Shown: positions 40,356 through 52,449 of the stretch, one piece after another
Layout of the letters: the number at the start of each line of letters is the position of its first letter
How positions within the stretch are numbered: position 1 is the first letter of the stretch
DNA from: Pseudo-nitzschia pungens
Lineage: Eukaryota; Bacillariophyta; Bacillariophyceae; Bacillariales; Bacillariaceae
Length of the DNA: 64,000 nt
NCBI GenBank assembly: GCA_037355855.1
Contig: CM074760.1
Coordinates: 4,704,501-4,768,500 of the forward strand
Reading direction: 5' to 3'
Notes under the pieces: model-generated
Seen by the model: the letters and a program-made list of their open reading frames with translations, nothing else
The model's database searches: none
Told to the model about the DNA's origin: nothing
Program-made: the position numbers and the translations under genes

Positions 40356-41597
40356 TCAATACTGACTCTGCTCGTATTTTGGGATATCTCCCCGGTAACC
40401 TGTGCCGATGAGCATTTCTTGTCCCATCATCATAATATCAACCGAATCGGAGAATTTATTCATGGCTGCTAACAGCCGATCATGGAGTCCGGATGCTAGG
40501 GCAATTTTTCGAACCTCCCACGGGTCCCAGGTTAGGCCATTTGTACTTGTAGTCTGATTTTCTCTCAATAGATCAAACAGGAGGGCAGTACCATGGCGAT
40601 TCACTTCGAGACTAGTTGGGTTGTTCTTCATGAGTACACAAATACTTTGAATTCCTTGTAGCCGCAAAAGGTGCACTTTGACTGCCAGCTGGTCGTAAGA
40701 CAGGGTGAAGAGTGCCCACAGTGCCCAGTTCGCAACATCTTCGTGAAATCGAAACCAATTTGCGGCATCCAGAATGAGTTCTATACCACCCTCGGACACC
40801 ACTACAGCGGATAGACCAATGTCTTGGCCTTCATTGCAAACTGCCCCGAGGAACAAACATCCCTTCCGCACTATTTCTGCCAATGTTTCTTCTTTCTTTT
40901 CGTCATCTTCTTTTTTAGCTCTTTCCAGTAAATTTCTCAAAACAGTGATGGGTCGGTTCAAGCCAAACTCGTCTGGCTTGTATTTGAACCGTTTGCGAAC
41001 CTGCGGGTCCTTTGACACAAGCGCCAGTAAAGATACAGAGCCAGCAATGATATCATCATTTTTGGGATAAAGGCTCATTGTTGTAAACGCTAATTGTTGG
41101 CATGACAATGAAAACTTGTGCTTGTCGCTTGATTTGCTGTATTTTCGTCCAAGGGCAGATAGCCCCTCGACGAACTGTTTGATTCGGGTTTCGTCGTTCA
41201 TAGGTGTCTTGCGAAGCGTGTTGTATTTCCTGGTTTCATCGACAACATCGGTCTCAGACAGTTTGTTTAATTCACCAAGAATATTTTCGGCAGATAAAGC
41301 ATCGAAACGAATTTCAAGTTTGTCGGCTTCGGTGACGCCTTGTGATACGGCTAAAGCCACACCGAAAAAACTCGTCAATAACCCCAGAAGATACTGTCCA
41401 GACAGCAGTAACGGGAATCCTACTAGAATAAGAATTGACCCATAGTTGACGTTGCCGATGCCATTCCCACCGCCATTCTTTGTATTGAGTACGATCATTC
41501 GATTTGCCGTGAAACGAGTAATTCTGCGGGTACTACTAATAAAAAGCTTTTGAACCAACTTGTTCGAAATGAACCATCTCCGTGACAGGGTTGACAT
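40356..41597 (-). CDS. Armadillo-like helical repeat protein with N-terminal membrane segments
   Basis: 413 residues from MSTLSRRWF; the frame is open 13 codons further to a TTG at 41636 but there is no earlier ATG. The N-terminal 45 residues are Arg-, Ser- and Thr-rich without acids, resembling a mitochondrial presequence. Residues 52-85 are hydrophobic (YGSILILVGFPLLLSGQYLL and following), enough for one or two membrane helices. The rest is helical with repeat-like blocks (AGSVSLLALVSKDPQVRKRF, GCLFLGAVCNEGQDIGLSAV, VANWALWALFTLSYD), as in armadillo-type proteins. The function is not known to me. The promoter and first 16 codons are duplicated at 25933-26233, and a MITE sits in the promoter. 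Confidence 0.75.
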   Translation of the reverse strand: MSTLSRRWFISNKLVQKLFISSTRRITRFTANRMIVLNTKNGGGNGIGNVNYGSILILVGFPLLLSGQYLLGLLTSFFGVALAVSQGVTEADKLEIRFDALSAENILGELNKLSETDVVDETRKYNTLRKTPMNDETRIKQFVEGLSALGRKYSKSSDKHKFSLSCQQLAFTTMSLYPKNDDIIAGSVSLLALVSKDPQVRKRFKYKPDEFGLNRPITVLRNLLERAKKEDDEKKEETLAEIVRKGCLFLGAVCNEGQDIGLSAVVVSEGGIELILDAANWFRFHEDVANWALWALFTLSYDQLAVKVHLLRLQGIQSICVLMKNNPTSLEVNRHGTALLFDLLRENQTTSTNGLTWDPWEVRKIALASGLHDRLLAAMNKFSDSVDIMMMGQEMLIGTGYRGDIPKYEQSQY

Positions 41598-42584
41598 TCG
41601 TGGCCGCAACTTATCGCTTGCAACCTCCCCATTCAATCAATCATCAATCAAAGTAAAGGCGGCAGCTTTTACCTTACCGGTATTCACCTTTACAATGCTC
41701 TATGCAGAATCGTAGACTATGGCGTAATTAATTGTACTTATTGATTGTTGTTGGATATTCATGTCGCTTTCGGACCCATAACAGTAAATAGTACTAAAGG
41801 ATTTGATTTGTACTTTGAATCGGTACAAAATTTGGCGAACAAAAAATGAGTACTTCCTCCGTTCCGAAATAAGTGTGCGCTTCGCACATACAAGCTTGTC
41901 TATCGATCAATTTTCAACCGATTCAAATCGTTCTTTTTGGGTTAAACACTCCTCAACTAAGTCCTTATGCCTGGTTAGACACTGATAGGCTCGCGCTATT
42001 GGTCTACCTTTCATTAGGACTTGAAAAGGGCCCGTTTTGCCCTTCAAATGTGATTTTACCGGTTGAAAAGGTTCCACCTGGCATTTGAACCTCGGGGAAG
42101 GTTCTTTCGAAAGCTAAGACACTGAATTTTTGTCCAGGTATAGGTCATAGAAACAAGAAGAGAGTTCTTGTCTTCGGTTTATCGTCCAAAGATAGCCTAT
42201 TTTTCGTGTCGATTAATTAAAATTAAAATTAATTAATCCTCGTATTTTGCGCGATAACACTAGTTATTTTCGTTCGTGTGTGTTTTAATTTAATTTTGTG
42301 TGTGTTTTAGCGATTCGTTTTGTTCCTGCTACTAATAATGCTAGTGATACTACTGGTAGCACTGAAAATGGTCCACCGGTCGTCGCGCATGAAAATCCTG
42401 TACGTTTGAGTACTGGAAACGCGATTGTTCTATAGAAAATTGTGCAGTGCACGAAAAAAAAATTAAAGAAAAATAATTTCGATGTTCGTGGTACACCTTC
42501 TACATATTTTCTACACAAAGCAACACTTATTTCGGAACGCAAACACTTTGGTCATCGCACAGTTATTTCGGAACGGAGGAAGTA
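41550..42584. repeat. Inverted segmental duplication, copy 2
   Basis: Reverse complement of 25174-26233. This copy is continuous with the intact gene at 40356-41597 and is therefore the source, with 25174-26233 the derivative. Confidence 0.85.
41851..42584. mobile_element. Tc1/mariner Stowaway-like MITE, copy 2
   Basis: Same TIRs as copy 1 and TA at both ends. The left end is about 250 bp upstream of the ATG of the armadillo-like gene. Confidence 0.85.
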
Positions 42585-42599
42585 CTTGCGATCAGACCA

Positions 42600-43460
42600 C
42601 ACATGCTCCAACAGGCTCTAAAAATGACTTCGAATCGGATTAATAACGGTTCGAAACGTCAATAAAACGTCTATCAAATACTTAATAAGGTGATTCATTA
42701 TGAAAAAATAATAATAAGAGGTTGATTCAAATCAAATCGAATTCCGAAGTAAACCTTACTTTTTTTTAACACGGTGATTCATGTTCAAACATCTATTGTT
42801 TAAACGTTGATTCAAATAATAACATGTTGATTGAATACTGATACGTATCTATCTAATATTATTTAAAACGGTGATTCATTCTCAAGTAACAAGATGTTGA
42901 TTCAATACTGATACACATCAAATACCATATCAATTAAACACTGATACGGTACCGTAAGGCTTAACGGTACATATCTATCAAATAAATAAAATGTTTGAAA
43001 GACGTTGATTTAAATAGCATCATATTCACCTCTATTGAAAATTTAACACAGTGATTCGTTATCTAGTAGAGTAACCTTATTGAATATTTAAGACGGTGAT
43101 TCGTACTGTCTTAATCTTGAATTTGATGTTTGAATCACCGTCGTTCCGTAAATGCACATGATATGTATCATGTGCACTATTACATATGCATTATCGATTC
43201 AATACTGATACACCTCTATCGAATACTAGTATTATTTAACATGATGATTCAGATTGAAATAACATGTTCAAAAGAGGTTGATTGAGATAACATCATATAT
43301 AGTAACACGTTGATTCAATACAGTACTGATACACCTCTACGGTATCGAATAATTTTTTAAGACGGTGATTCAAATAACACAATACGGTACATAATATGTA
43401 TCATGTGCATTATTACATACATAGTATCATGTGCATTAATATTTGAAATGTCCGTTCGTC
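42600..43460. repeat. AT-rich region of short dispersed repeats
   Basis: Recurring words: GGTGATTCA, GTTGATTCAA, ATACTGATACACATC/TCTATC and TATCATGTGCAT. Units are irregular (about 40-60 bp), suggesting a decayed minisatellite. No gene. Confidence 0.5.
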
Positions 43461-43514
43461 ATTAATTAAAATTTTAATTAGGTGAGTTTTAACAGTTAAA
43501 AATAATAATAACGT

Positions 43515-43625
43515 TCAGAAGGGTCCGATCCAAAGTAACTTCTGCACCTCGTTGGGCAGAAATGTCCGATCCCAAGTAACTTTTCTATGCAGAAATGTCC
43601 GATCCCAAGTAACTTTTCTACGCGG
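43515..43625. repeat. 33-bp tandem repeat
   Basis: Two near-identical units starting CAGAAATGTCCGATCCCAAG and a diverged third before them. Confidence 0.8.
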
Positions 43626-43662
43626 GATTCAATATGTCTGATCGCAAGTATACGAAATTTAA

Positions 43663-43730
43663 CCGTCAAATTTTGTACCGATTCAAAGTACAAATCAAAT
43701 CTTTTAGTACTATTTACTGTTATTGGTCCA
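43663..43730 (+). repeat. Third copy of a fragment of the duplicated promoter
   Basis: AATTTTGTACCGATTCAAAG and the next 45 bases match 25948-26008 (and 41770-41835 in reverse) with two or three differences. No MITE adjoins this copy. Confidence 0.75.
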
Positions 43731-43734
43731 GTTA

Positions 43735-44230
43735 GGGCTCTCCATTTTGTTTGGGTGTCAACAGAGAGACATTGACCAAAGTATTTGAAATATTATTTGT
43801 TTGCTTTTAGCTTGAGATTTTCTGCTGCATTTCAAAATGCTTCTTTGGTATGTAGAAGTTCTTATATTACTCCCTTGTCTCTGGAGAGAGGTGCATTGAC
43901 ACTGTCTTCTTGGTCTTATCAGTTGTGGTCTTTAAGTGTGACAAGTTTTGAATTAGAACTGTCAAAGGTTCTCTTGTAAGAGATTGGAGGATCTCTGTAG
44001 ATGCCTGCCATTCCTTTGAAATGCTTTTGGATTGTTTGATCATTTTGTAGTTATAGATAGTTTTGATGATTCCTAGATTTTTGGTGACTTGGTTCTGTTG
44101 CTTGTCAGGGTATCAATGTACCACCATTGTTCAGGATAAGGGATGTTTTGATTTCAGTACTGCGTTAGTTCACCTCTTGTTTCTACTTTCAAGCTGACAG
44201 TGATTACTATGTTACGCTCTAAGGTAGAAT
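43735..44230 (-). mobile_element. Relic of gypsy family 2: gag start, leader and LTR edge
   Basis: On the minus strand about 43870-44003 encodes a degenerate copy of the family 2 gag start (MAGIYRDPPI.YK..FDSS.SKLVTL, with stops after it). It is followed upstream by the leader and by the LTR edge TGTTACG(C)TCTA.. near 44209, preceded by CAGTGATTACTA, a decayed form of the palindrome in element B. The rest of the element is absent. Confidence 0.7.
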
Positions 44231-44541
44231 TTAGATGTGTTTTTAAATTAGAATATTATGAATGTGTAATGCTATTTCCCCGTCAGCAATAGGAGAGCAT
44301 TAACAACAGTACAGCACGGAGTGCTGGCAAATAGTGAGACAAATAATGAGACTACGGAGCATACTGTTCAAATGTTATTGGATATGCTTAGAGACTACAA
44401 GATACTCTCCTAGAGGTTCAAAGGAATCGATTGATAGGAGGGCATGATGGAGCGCTTAGTTGAAAGGTAATAAGAACAAAAGAAGTGAGCTGAGCGCAGC
44501 TCAGCTCTGTGTCGTATGACAGCTTCGCTGTCTTGTATCAT
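44231..44541. other. No gene; local palindromes
   Basis: GAGCTGAGCGCAGCTCAGCTC (44489-44509) and GACAGCTTCGCTGTC (44518-44532) are palindromes next to foldback copy 2. Otherwise nothing recognisable. Confidence 0.5.
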
Positions 44542-44547
44542 GTACAG

Positions 44548-45045
44548 TCCTGGAACGTTATGGAAAAAAGTTTTTTTGGAAAGTTTCCATATTCATGCGC
44601 ATTGTATGCGCCGACTATTCTCAAAAATCTCAGGGTCACTAACTATAATTTTAATTATACTGAGCGACCATAATTTAACGGTTTTAAACCGCCATCTTTG
44701 TCCTCAACGACTGTCCTCAAAACGTGTCCTCAACGATTTTGTCCTCAACAGCTTGTCCTCAACCATTTTGTCCTCAACAATTATGTCCTCAACGTTTTGT
44801 CCTCAACCTCAACGTTGAAGTCATAGAGGTTGAGGACAAAACGTTGAGGACATAATTGTTGAGGACAAAATCGTTGAGGACACGTTTTGAGGACAGTCAT
44901 TGAGGACAGTTTTGAGGACAATCATTGAGGACACTCTACCGTTAAAGGGATATACAACAAAAAACAGCAGTTAAAAACTTTTATGGCGCGAAACGCGCAT
45001 GAATATGGAAATTTTCTCAAAAAAACTTTTTTCCATAATGTTCCT
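44548..45045. mobile_element. Foldback element, copy 2
   Basis: Same structure as 2705-3218: terminal repeats with GGAACRTTATGGAAAAAAG, eight GTCCTCAA units, loop, eight TTGAGGAC units. GTACAG occurs on both sides (44542-44547 and 45046-45051) and is a likely 6-bp target duplication. The right arm lacks the counterparts of two left units present in copy 1, so the hairpin here has a bulge. Confidence 0.88.
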
Positions 45046-45434
45046 GTACAGCTCTATAGAGTTCAGTACTGTAGTATACAGAGTAGCATTTAGCGTACAG
45101 AGTAGCAAAGAATTGCGTGCACACGCTTGCTAGCGTGCTAGCGCACTTGCTAAGCTACTTGCGTATTACTGCAGGGGCTGGGTATCCGTTTATAGTACTT
45201 ATTGTACACAATGACCACACCCCAAAAGTATTCAATGGTAGCATACCCAGTGTCTCACATACAGTAGCAACCTTAACCTCGTAGCACCATTCTACAGTGT
45301 GCTAGCGGTGCCATACCCGGGTTTGTCCAACTGGTACAAATTGTACACAAGAAACCTGGTCACTTGGAGTTGGCACCCCATAGCACCTTAGAATAAGCCT
45401 GCTGCTAAGCCTGCTGCTAAGCAAACAGCCTAGC
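45046..45434. other. No gene recognised
   Basis: Contains short repeats of GTACAGAGTAGCA, GCTAGCG/TGCTAGC words and a doubled AAGCCTGCTGCT near 45396-45420. Confidence 0.45.
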
Positions 45435-48400
45435 TGCCATACCCCGGGTCTATGGTACTAGTGAATAGAATAGTAGTGATATGCAAATTGTGAGCTCTAT
45501 CAGGTAGTCTATCTGCTATCGGCATCAGCAGTCTCCAAATCAGCGATCCGGAGACTTGCTAATCGTATTTTATTCCAAGTCCCAAGTGGACTCGTGACTG
45601 TATTCCGGTGCACTGCATACTCCTCCATGGTACTGTTACAATTACTTCTCCCCTTCAGGGCTATCCCTGCAATAGTAGGGATGGACTCTCCTAATATTAA
45701 CCCGGTCGGTTACAAAGGGAGCAGTTTCAATAGTTACAGTTCCATTCTCATGGGCCATGAGCACCTTGTAAGGTCCTTGTTGTGGGAAGGATAGTTTTGG
45801 AATAATGCCCTTCCTTTCCAGGGTGACATAGTCTCCTTCCTTATAGACATAGGGGATCCTCTTCTGGTTCTCCCTGACATTGCTCTTGTGGATGCTTTTC
45901 TGCTTCCTTGCTTGGATTGCTTCCCAATCCACTGGAAAATTCACGGGCATAAACATGTCCCTGCTAAACACCAATTGTGCTGGGGAATATCCCAGGGTGG
46001 TGTGGATGGCGCTACAGATGGCATATGCTGCCTTGGTGGTGAATTCCTCAAAGGGTCCCTCTCATGGAGGTCCCTGTTTTCCAGGTTGAATGACAGTAGG
46101 CAGCCCTTCAGCACTTGGTGGATCCTTTCCAATACAGCATTGGATTGGGGGTTCCAAGCCCCACTGGGCTTTTTTTTCATCCACATGTTCTCACAGAGCT
46201 CTTGAAACTCTGCTTTGAACTCACCCCCGCCATCAAAGCCAATTTCCTTTGGGCGCAGATACCTTGCCAGCCAGGTACTATCCAACAACTGTTGAGTTTC
46301 TGCTGCATTTGGTGAGTCCTTCAGGTGAGCCAATTCAAACCATCCGGTCACTGGGTCCACCATGGTGAGGATGTGGATTTGGTAGTCTTTACCATTCTTG
46401 TTGTGGACAGTTGCAGGTCCCCAGAGGTCCACATTGACCCTCTGCCATTTGGTGATCTCAGCTGCTTTTTCCGGTAGTAATCCATACTTCTTCCAACCAC
46501 TCTTTTTGAACATCTGGCACGTGTGACAGTGTTTACAGAGGTCCTGGACGTCCTTCCGGAGGCCTTTCCAGGTGAACACTGAGCATATGCTCTGTTCCAT
46601 TCTCTTTTCTCCGGGATGGACCAACATGGTGTGGTACCATTCCATAACTCTTTCCTTGAGTTTGTCGGGAATCAGAATTTTCCCTTCTTTGTGGATTAGG
46701 CTGTAGCCTTCCACATCTTTGGTGGTTAGCCGGTTGTCTTTTTCCAGAGCACTTGTGATCTCTGTGTCCTTTTGTCGGTAGAACTGGATCATATCCGGAG
46801 CAATTGGGAATGCACTATTGCCCTGGAATTCTTCCGGCGCTTCTTCTCCAAGTGGGAATAGGAGTTGCCGGAGGTGCTCTTCCTCATCCGCGTAGGTGAG
46901 GGGCTTATTCGGTGGTAACCATTCCACTGTATCTGCTGGATGATCAGTGATGTCCAGTCGGGACAGCACGTCTGCTGCATCATTTTCTTTGCCAGCAACG
47001 TGCTTGACTACCGGATGGAACTCCTCCATGAGGAGTTCCTCCATGAGGAGTCTCCACTGGACCATTCTTTGTGTGGGCATCTGCTGGTACAGCAGATTCA
47101 GGTGATCTGTGTTAATGGTCACATCTTGTCCTCGTAGGATTCCTTCGAACGCTTTTAGCCCTTCCACTATACCAAGGAGTTCTTTTTCTCCTACAGTGTA
47201 GTTGAGTTGTGCGGAGTTCAGTTTCCTTGTGTAGAAACCAAGGGGCTTGCCATCCTGGCATACAGTTGCTCCCAGTTGCCGGTCACTGGCATCCGAGTGG
47301 AGATGAAATGGTTTTGTAAAATCCGGGAATGCGAGTTTCGCTTCTTCTGCAAGCATCCTCTTTGCCTCCATGAAAGCTTTCTGCTCTGCTGGACCCCAGT
47401 ACCAGTTCATTTTGCCCTTTTTCCCAGCCAACTTGTTGAGGGGGGCAAGGATGTGGGAGCGCCGCTTCCACATATCCCTGTAAAAATTTACCATTCCCAG
47501 GAACATTTTCAGTTTCTTTGTGTTCTTGGTTGCTTCCAGCTGCTTCATCACCTCCAGCTTCTTCGGCTGGGGTTGAATGCCCTCTGTTGTTAGGAGAAAT
47601 CCCAGATACTCCACCTCTTTTTACATAAGAAGGATTTCCTCAGGTTGGCTCAAAAGCCAGCATCATCTAGTCTCTGGAGGACTGTGTCTATTTTTACGAG
47701 GTGATCCTGTTTGGACTCCTCCTCTCGTTGGATGATTAGAATGTCATCAATGTAGACAAGGACAGAATCCAGGTCCCCCAGTAGGTTCATCATGACGGAT
47801 TGGAAGATGTTGGGTGCACAAGCAATCCCCATCGCCAGTCTCTTGTAGGCATATTTTCCCCATGGCAAAATGGTAGAGCAAATCTTTTGGCTCTCCTTGC
47901 AGATGGGAATGGTGTAGTACCCTTGGGACAAGTCTAGGGCTGTAGTGGACTTGAATTTCTGCAGTCTCTGGATTGTTTCCCCTATTCGTGGTAGTGGGAA
48001 TGGTTTCCTTTGGATTGCTGCATTCATTTTCCGGAAATCCGGAAGAACCCGTATATCCCCAGTTTTCTTGGGTTGACAGAATGTAGGAGATGCCCATGGT
48101 GAATCATCATCATGGGGGAGTTTCTCCAGGACTCCAATATCACAGAGCCTGTTGATTTCCTTCCGGAGTGCTTGTTCAAAGGCATGGGGTACAGAATAAT
48201 ACCTCTGCTGTACCGGTTTGACCCCTGGTTGGAGCTCAATGGATACCGGTTCAATGTTTTTGAGTAGTCCCAAGCTTCCTCCAAAGAGAGTAGGGAACTT
48301 CTTCAGCATTTGTTTCAAGGCTTCCTTGGACGCGTTTGTTATCTCCAGGTTATCGCCAGGTCATCGACCATAGCATCAATGTCCACCTTGGAGTAGTCAG

Positions 48401-48815
48401 CAGTCTAGTATTTTGTTGGATTGCCTTTCCTCCTCCTGCTGGAGGATTGGACTTTGCGTGTTGGCAAAGAATACTGCCTCGCATTTGTCCGGGTCAGAGA
48501 GCTCCCCCATCCCCTTCATGGGAATGGTGTCCCCCTGCCATTTGATTGTTCGAGAGCTGTACTTGATATCCAGCCCCAGTTGTGCCATCAGGTCGGATCC
48601 AATGATCATGTCATAGGGTACTTCCTCGTGGTGGTGATACTCATCCACTTGGAAGGTCCAGTTGATGGTTTTGGAATTTGAAAATGAAGCCGCAGACTTT
48701 GTTCAGAATTTGCCCCCATAGGTATTGTAGGTGACAGATCTCTGGTCTTGGTTCATAAGTTGACTTCGGTTGACAAAATGCCTTAGAATGATGGATTTGG
48801 AGCATCCGGTGTCCA
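45435..48815 (-). mobile_element. Gypsy family 1, 5'-truncated copy F
   Basis: The 3' LTR is at 45435-45617 (183 bp), then pol from 45642 to about 48815 on the minus strand. Sequence homologous to gag, leader and 5' LTR is missing; it ends within the protease (a Cys-Ser-Lys DSGCSK-like coding block at 48790-48820) against the LTR-like repeat that starts at 48837. Confidence 0.85.
45642..48815 (-). pseudogene. Pol of gypsy F (broken)
   Basis: Shows protease remnant, RT with VLVYIDDILII (catalytic motif intact), RNase H (LHSDASD, NTDHLN, DVLSRL) and integrase (VDLWGP, GFDGGGEF, NPQSNAVLERIH). Breaks include TGA at 47652-47650 (CGA in copy D), TAA at 47623-47621 (CAA in copy A), a frameshift near 45960-46060, a 15-bp duplication giving MEELLMEE (about 47015-47045), and a break near 48400. 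Confidence 0.85.
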
Positions 48816-48836
48816 CAATTTTGCGACGCGCGATTT

Positions 48837-49330
48837 TGTCCGACGTTCCGATGTTCCAGTACTTAAAACATGTAGATTTCTACAAACAATTCCCCTTTAA
48901 TATCTCCCTTTTTCTAAAGCTCCTACAACAACACCAAGCACTACACCTACTAAGAGAGACCTCGCCTAACTGATTCTGCTATTTGTTTGGCTGCTCCTTG
49001 CTTCCTCTGGTTGCTTTGGTTCCTTGTTTCCTGTCGTCGTCGTTTGCGTCGGCAAGCAACAAGCAACACGACCGAAAACAAGGACACATAATTTTCTACA
49101 GCAATTGCAGTACGAATCCTACAGCTGATTCTGTTTCGCTTCCGCTTCGTCTACGAGCTCGGTTTGTTTTTTTATCTGTTTTCAAGCTACCTTATTATTT
49201 AACGCTATACAGTCTTCCAAGCCCCTTAAGTGATACCCACTTAACGTTCTACATTCTTCAAGGTCGAACCCACTTAACGTTCTACATTCTTCAAGATCTA
49301 ACACATATACACCCCCCCTTCTAGAAGGTT
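48837..49330 (+). repeat. Dispersed repeat, LTR-like, copy 2
   Basis: Homologous in blocks to 26252-26672. It contains a duplicated unit CACTTAACGTTCTACATTCTTCAAG (49230-49260 and 49268-49293) and ends in a C-rich stretch near 49310. Several CTTAAG words follow up to 49500. No coding. Confidence 0.45.
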
Positions 49331-50509
49331 CCTACGCGCTGATCCTTAAGTATTTGCAAGTTCGCGCGAGCATATCTTCCAGCTCCCCCCTTTATTTTCA
49401 AGCCAATTGCCCACTACTTCTTAAGTGTTTATCACTTAAGAGTACCCCTGTTTCCTAGCCAAGCCCCCTAGCCTATAAGTGTTTCGCTTAAGGCTCTCCC
49501 TACTACATCTGTTTTCAAGCCGTTTTCAAGCCAAGACCAACCTGCCATGCACCAAAAATACAGTCACGAGTACACGCGGGACTGGAGTAAGGATAAGGAT
49601 AAAAACAATTGGCGAGCCGATAGAATCGCCGATCTGGAGATTTCTTAGAACTGTAGCAAATAGACTAACCAATAGGGCTCACAATTTGCATATCACTACT
49701 ATCTCAATCACTAGTAGACCCGGGGTATGGCATGATTTTAAAATCAAGCTGAGTGCTGACGACCATGAGCAGAGAGGGATCGATTGGCCAAGGCGCCATC
49801 GAGACCGAAAAGACTGCCGACAAATGGAGGCACAGAGAAGCAAAACAGGGAGAAGGATATCCAGTGTCTGCAGCACTAGCAAGACCGACCCCAGCAACTG
49901 TTAGTGCCCGGAAAGGGGAACAACAGCAGCAACAGTGACACCTGAGTACCTAAGCAGGACCATGGTCGACAACAGAAATAATCGAAAAACACGAAAACAT
50001 GTGCCGAAAAAGTGACACATAAATCAGTGAGTGGACTAATTGGACCAACAATGAGGGGATGGACAGACCGGAAAGGGTATGCCAACCAGAACCGAAATAT
50101 ACGGATATCCGGAAAGGTATATAATAAATGCCCAAACACCACTAATCCCACGGGACAACGAGAAGTGGGACCGGCCCGGTGACGGCTTAAGAGAGAAGGA
50201 ACGCCGGAGAACCACGGGAATCGATTCCCACGAAATAGAAACAGAAACAACTCCGGAGAACCACAGGATTCCCGTGAACTAAAGAGAGAAACAACTCCCA
50301 CCACTGGACAAACCAGGGGGAAAAATCAGTTATAACACGAGTTATCGCGAGAGCAACTTAATCTAGTTTTATTGCGAGAGCAGTGGAAATCCAGCGAAAC
50401 AAACTGGAGGAACTGAGCAATCACTTTTTGCTCAATTTCAACACAAACAACAAAGATAACAGAAATAGTGTAACTAAATTAAATCTAATAGAAAACTGAT
50501 TAACCCACC

Positions 50510-51705
50510 ATGGCAACCAAAGGAACCAAACTGAAACCCTTTAACATCACTCAAGAGGACTGGCCAGAAGATGCCACCGCCGTAAAAATGAGTGTAGACA
50601 GCGAGAAGGGTGGTATCGCATTCAGCGACTACCTGAAAGTTCTCAATGGTACTGAGAGACCAGAACTCTTCATCATCTGGAAGAGAGACTTTGACCAGAA
50701 AATTGCTGGCAATGACAAACTCCACGGAGACCAAAAACTGGACGTCCTACAGAGAATTCTCTCGGGGGAGGCACTAGCCCTTGTCCAGAGGACGCTCGCT
50801 CGGACCTATCTCGCCGAACCGAACCACAAGATCCATCACACCAAACGAGTGCAGAAAAAGATCCAAGAAATAGAAAAACGCGATCAAGCCAACATCCTCT
50901 TGTCGATGGGGCAGGAGACCAACGACACTCCCACGGGAGCTGCCAAGGAAACGGCAAAGGAAACCTCTCCTAACACCGATAAAACCAAACCGAACGCCAC
51001 GGCGAAATCGGATGAGGAAACAGAGAACGAGGACATCGACTCCCCAATCCCAAAGAAAAGGGTCGCAAACGCCCTCACCGAGTACTACCGATCCCAGGAG
51101 TACAGAAAGGACGTCATGGACGAATGCATGCATGTCCTCAAACTAAAAATCTTCGGCAATGACACCAACGGGAAGCGCTCGTACATTGTCCTCCGCAGAT
51201 TCATGCGAGGAATGCGAGTGGAACTCAAATATGGCATCAGAGCGTGGGCCAACCGAATGGCCGAACTACAGAGCTACCTCCCGGAATGCCTCTGGGAATG
51301 CGGCAGCGACCAGGTTGAGACGCCAACCAGTTTCACACCAGGAGAAATGAAGGAAATATTGGACTCCAACATGACCCACTCCCAGCGCGAGAAGCTGGAA
51401 CACATTAGATGGGACCTCTACACCCACTCCTTTAAGACCACTATCGACAAGCTCGAGAACCTGGAAACCACCATCCAGAAGGAGGCAGAACTCCAGCAAC
51501 GCATCACCGACCTCAAAAAGAAGAATGTCGGCACCAAGAAGAACCCCAAGGCCGCATCTGGGGGAGGAAGTACTCTTATGTACTGGCCACGGCCCAAGCT
51601 GACCACGAGGTTTCCGACGACGAGATAAACATCTCTGAACGTGAACTCAAAGAGTACAGAGGAAAGTACAGAAAGACCTTTAAGAAGAAAGGATCCCACA
51701 ACTGA
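50510..51705 (+). pseudogene. Gag of gypsy C, zinc knuckle deleted
   Basis: The first about 350 residues align with gag of copy A. A 238-bp deletion (matching 29459-29696 of A) removes the zinc knuckle and shifts the frame, so the frame ends at 51626. The original frame resumes as YSYVLATAQ...KKGSHN and stops at TGA 51703-51705. Copy D has the same deletion. Confidence 0.85.
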
Positions 51706-52449
51706 ATGGTTGATACCGTCCACACCGGACCCCGCATCATCAACAGATTTGCGGACGTCTGTGTGGAGGTATTGGACCACAAGGGAAGGGGGAAGATGCT
51801 CCGGGGCCTCTTAGACTCTGGCTGCTCCAAATCCATTATACTAAGGCAATTTGTTGACCGAAGTCAACTAACGAACCGAGACCAAAGATCTGTCACCTAC
51901 AACACGTACGGAGGCAAGTTTCGAACCAAGTCTGCGGCTTCAGTGGGACTAAGGCTGATCGAACCGGTGTCCATTGAACTCCAACCAGGGGTCAAACCGG
52001 TTCGGCAGAGGTACTATTCGGTACCCCATGCCTTTGAACAAGCACTCCGAAAGGAGATCACCAGACTCTGTGACATTGGAGTCCTGGAGAAGCTTCCCCA
52101 TGATGATGATTCACCATGGGCATCTCCTACTTTTTGCCAACCCAAAAAGACAGGGGACATCTGCGTTCTAACGGACTTCCGAAAGATGAATGCAGCCATC
52201 CAACGGAAACCGTTTCCACTACCACGGATAGGGGAAACAATCCAAAGACTCCAGAAGTTTAAGTCAGCTACGGCGCTAGACTTGTCCCAAGGTTACTACA
52301 CCATTCCCATCTGCAAGGAGAGCCAAAAGATCTGCTCCACCATTCTGCCATGGGGAAAATATGCCTACAAGAGATTGGCAATGGGAATTGCATGTGCACC
52401 GGATATCTTCCAGTCCGTCATGATGAACTTGCTCGGTGATCTGGACTAC
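51706..52449 (+). pseudogene. Pol of gypsy C, truncated in RT
   Basis: Starts MVDTVHTGPRIINRF directly after the gag TGA. It contains LLDSGCSKSI, but an in-frame deletion of about 417 bp (30088-30505 of A) removes the rest of the protease and the RT connection. The RT runs to MMNLLGDLDY, where element B interrupts it before the YIDD motif. Confidence 0.85.

Larger units (their letters stand above)
49543..52449 (+). mobile_element. Gypsy family 1, copy C, 5' part
   Basis: 5' LTR 49543-49732 (190 bp), palindrome GATTTTAAAATC at 49734-49745, leader, gag, then pol up to the RT where element B begins (GATCTGGACTAC at 52438-52449). The remaining pol and 3' LTR are not found beyond B. Nearly identical to copy D from 49621 on (offset 9318). 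Confidence 0.9.
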
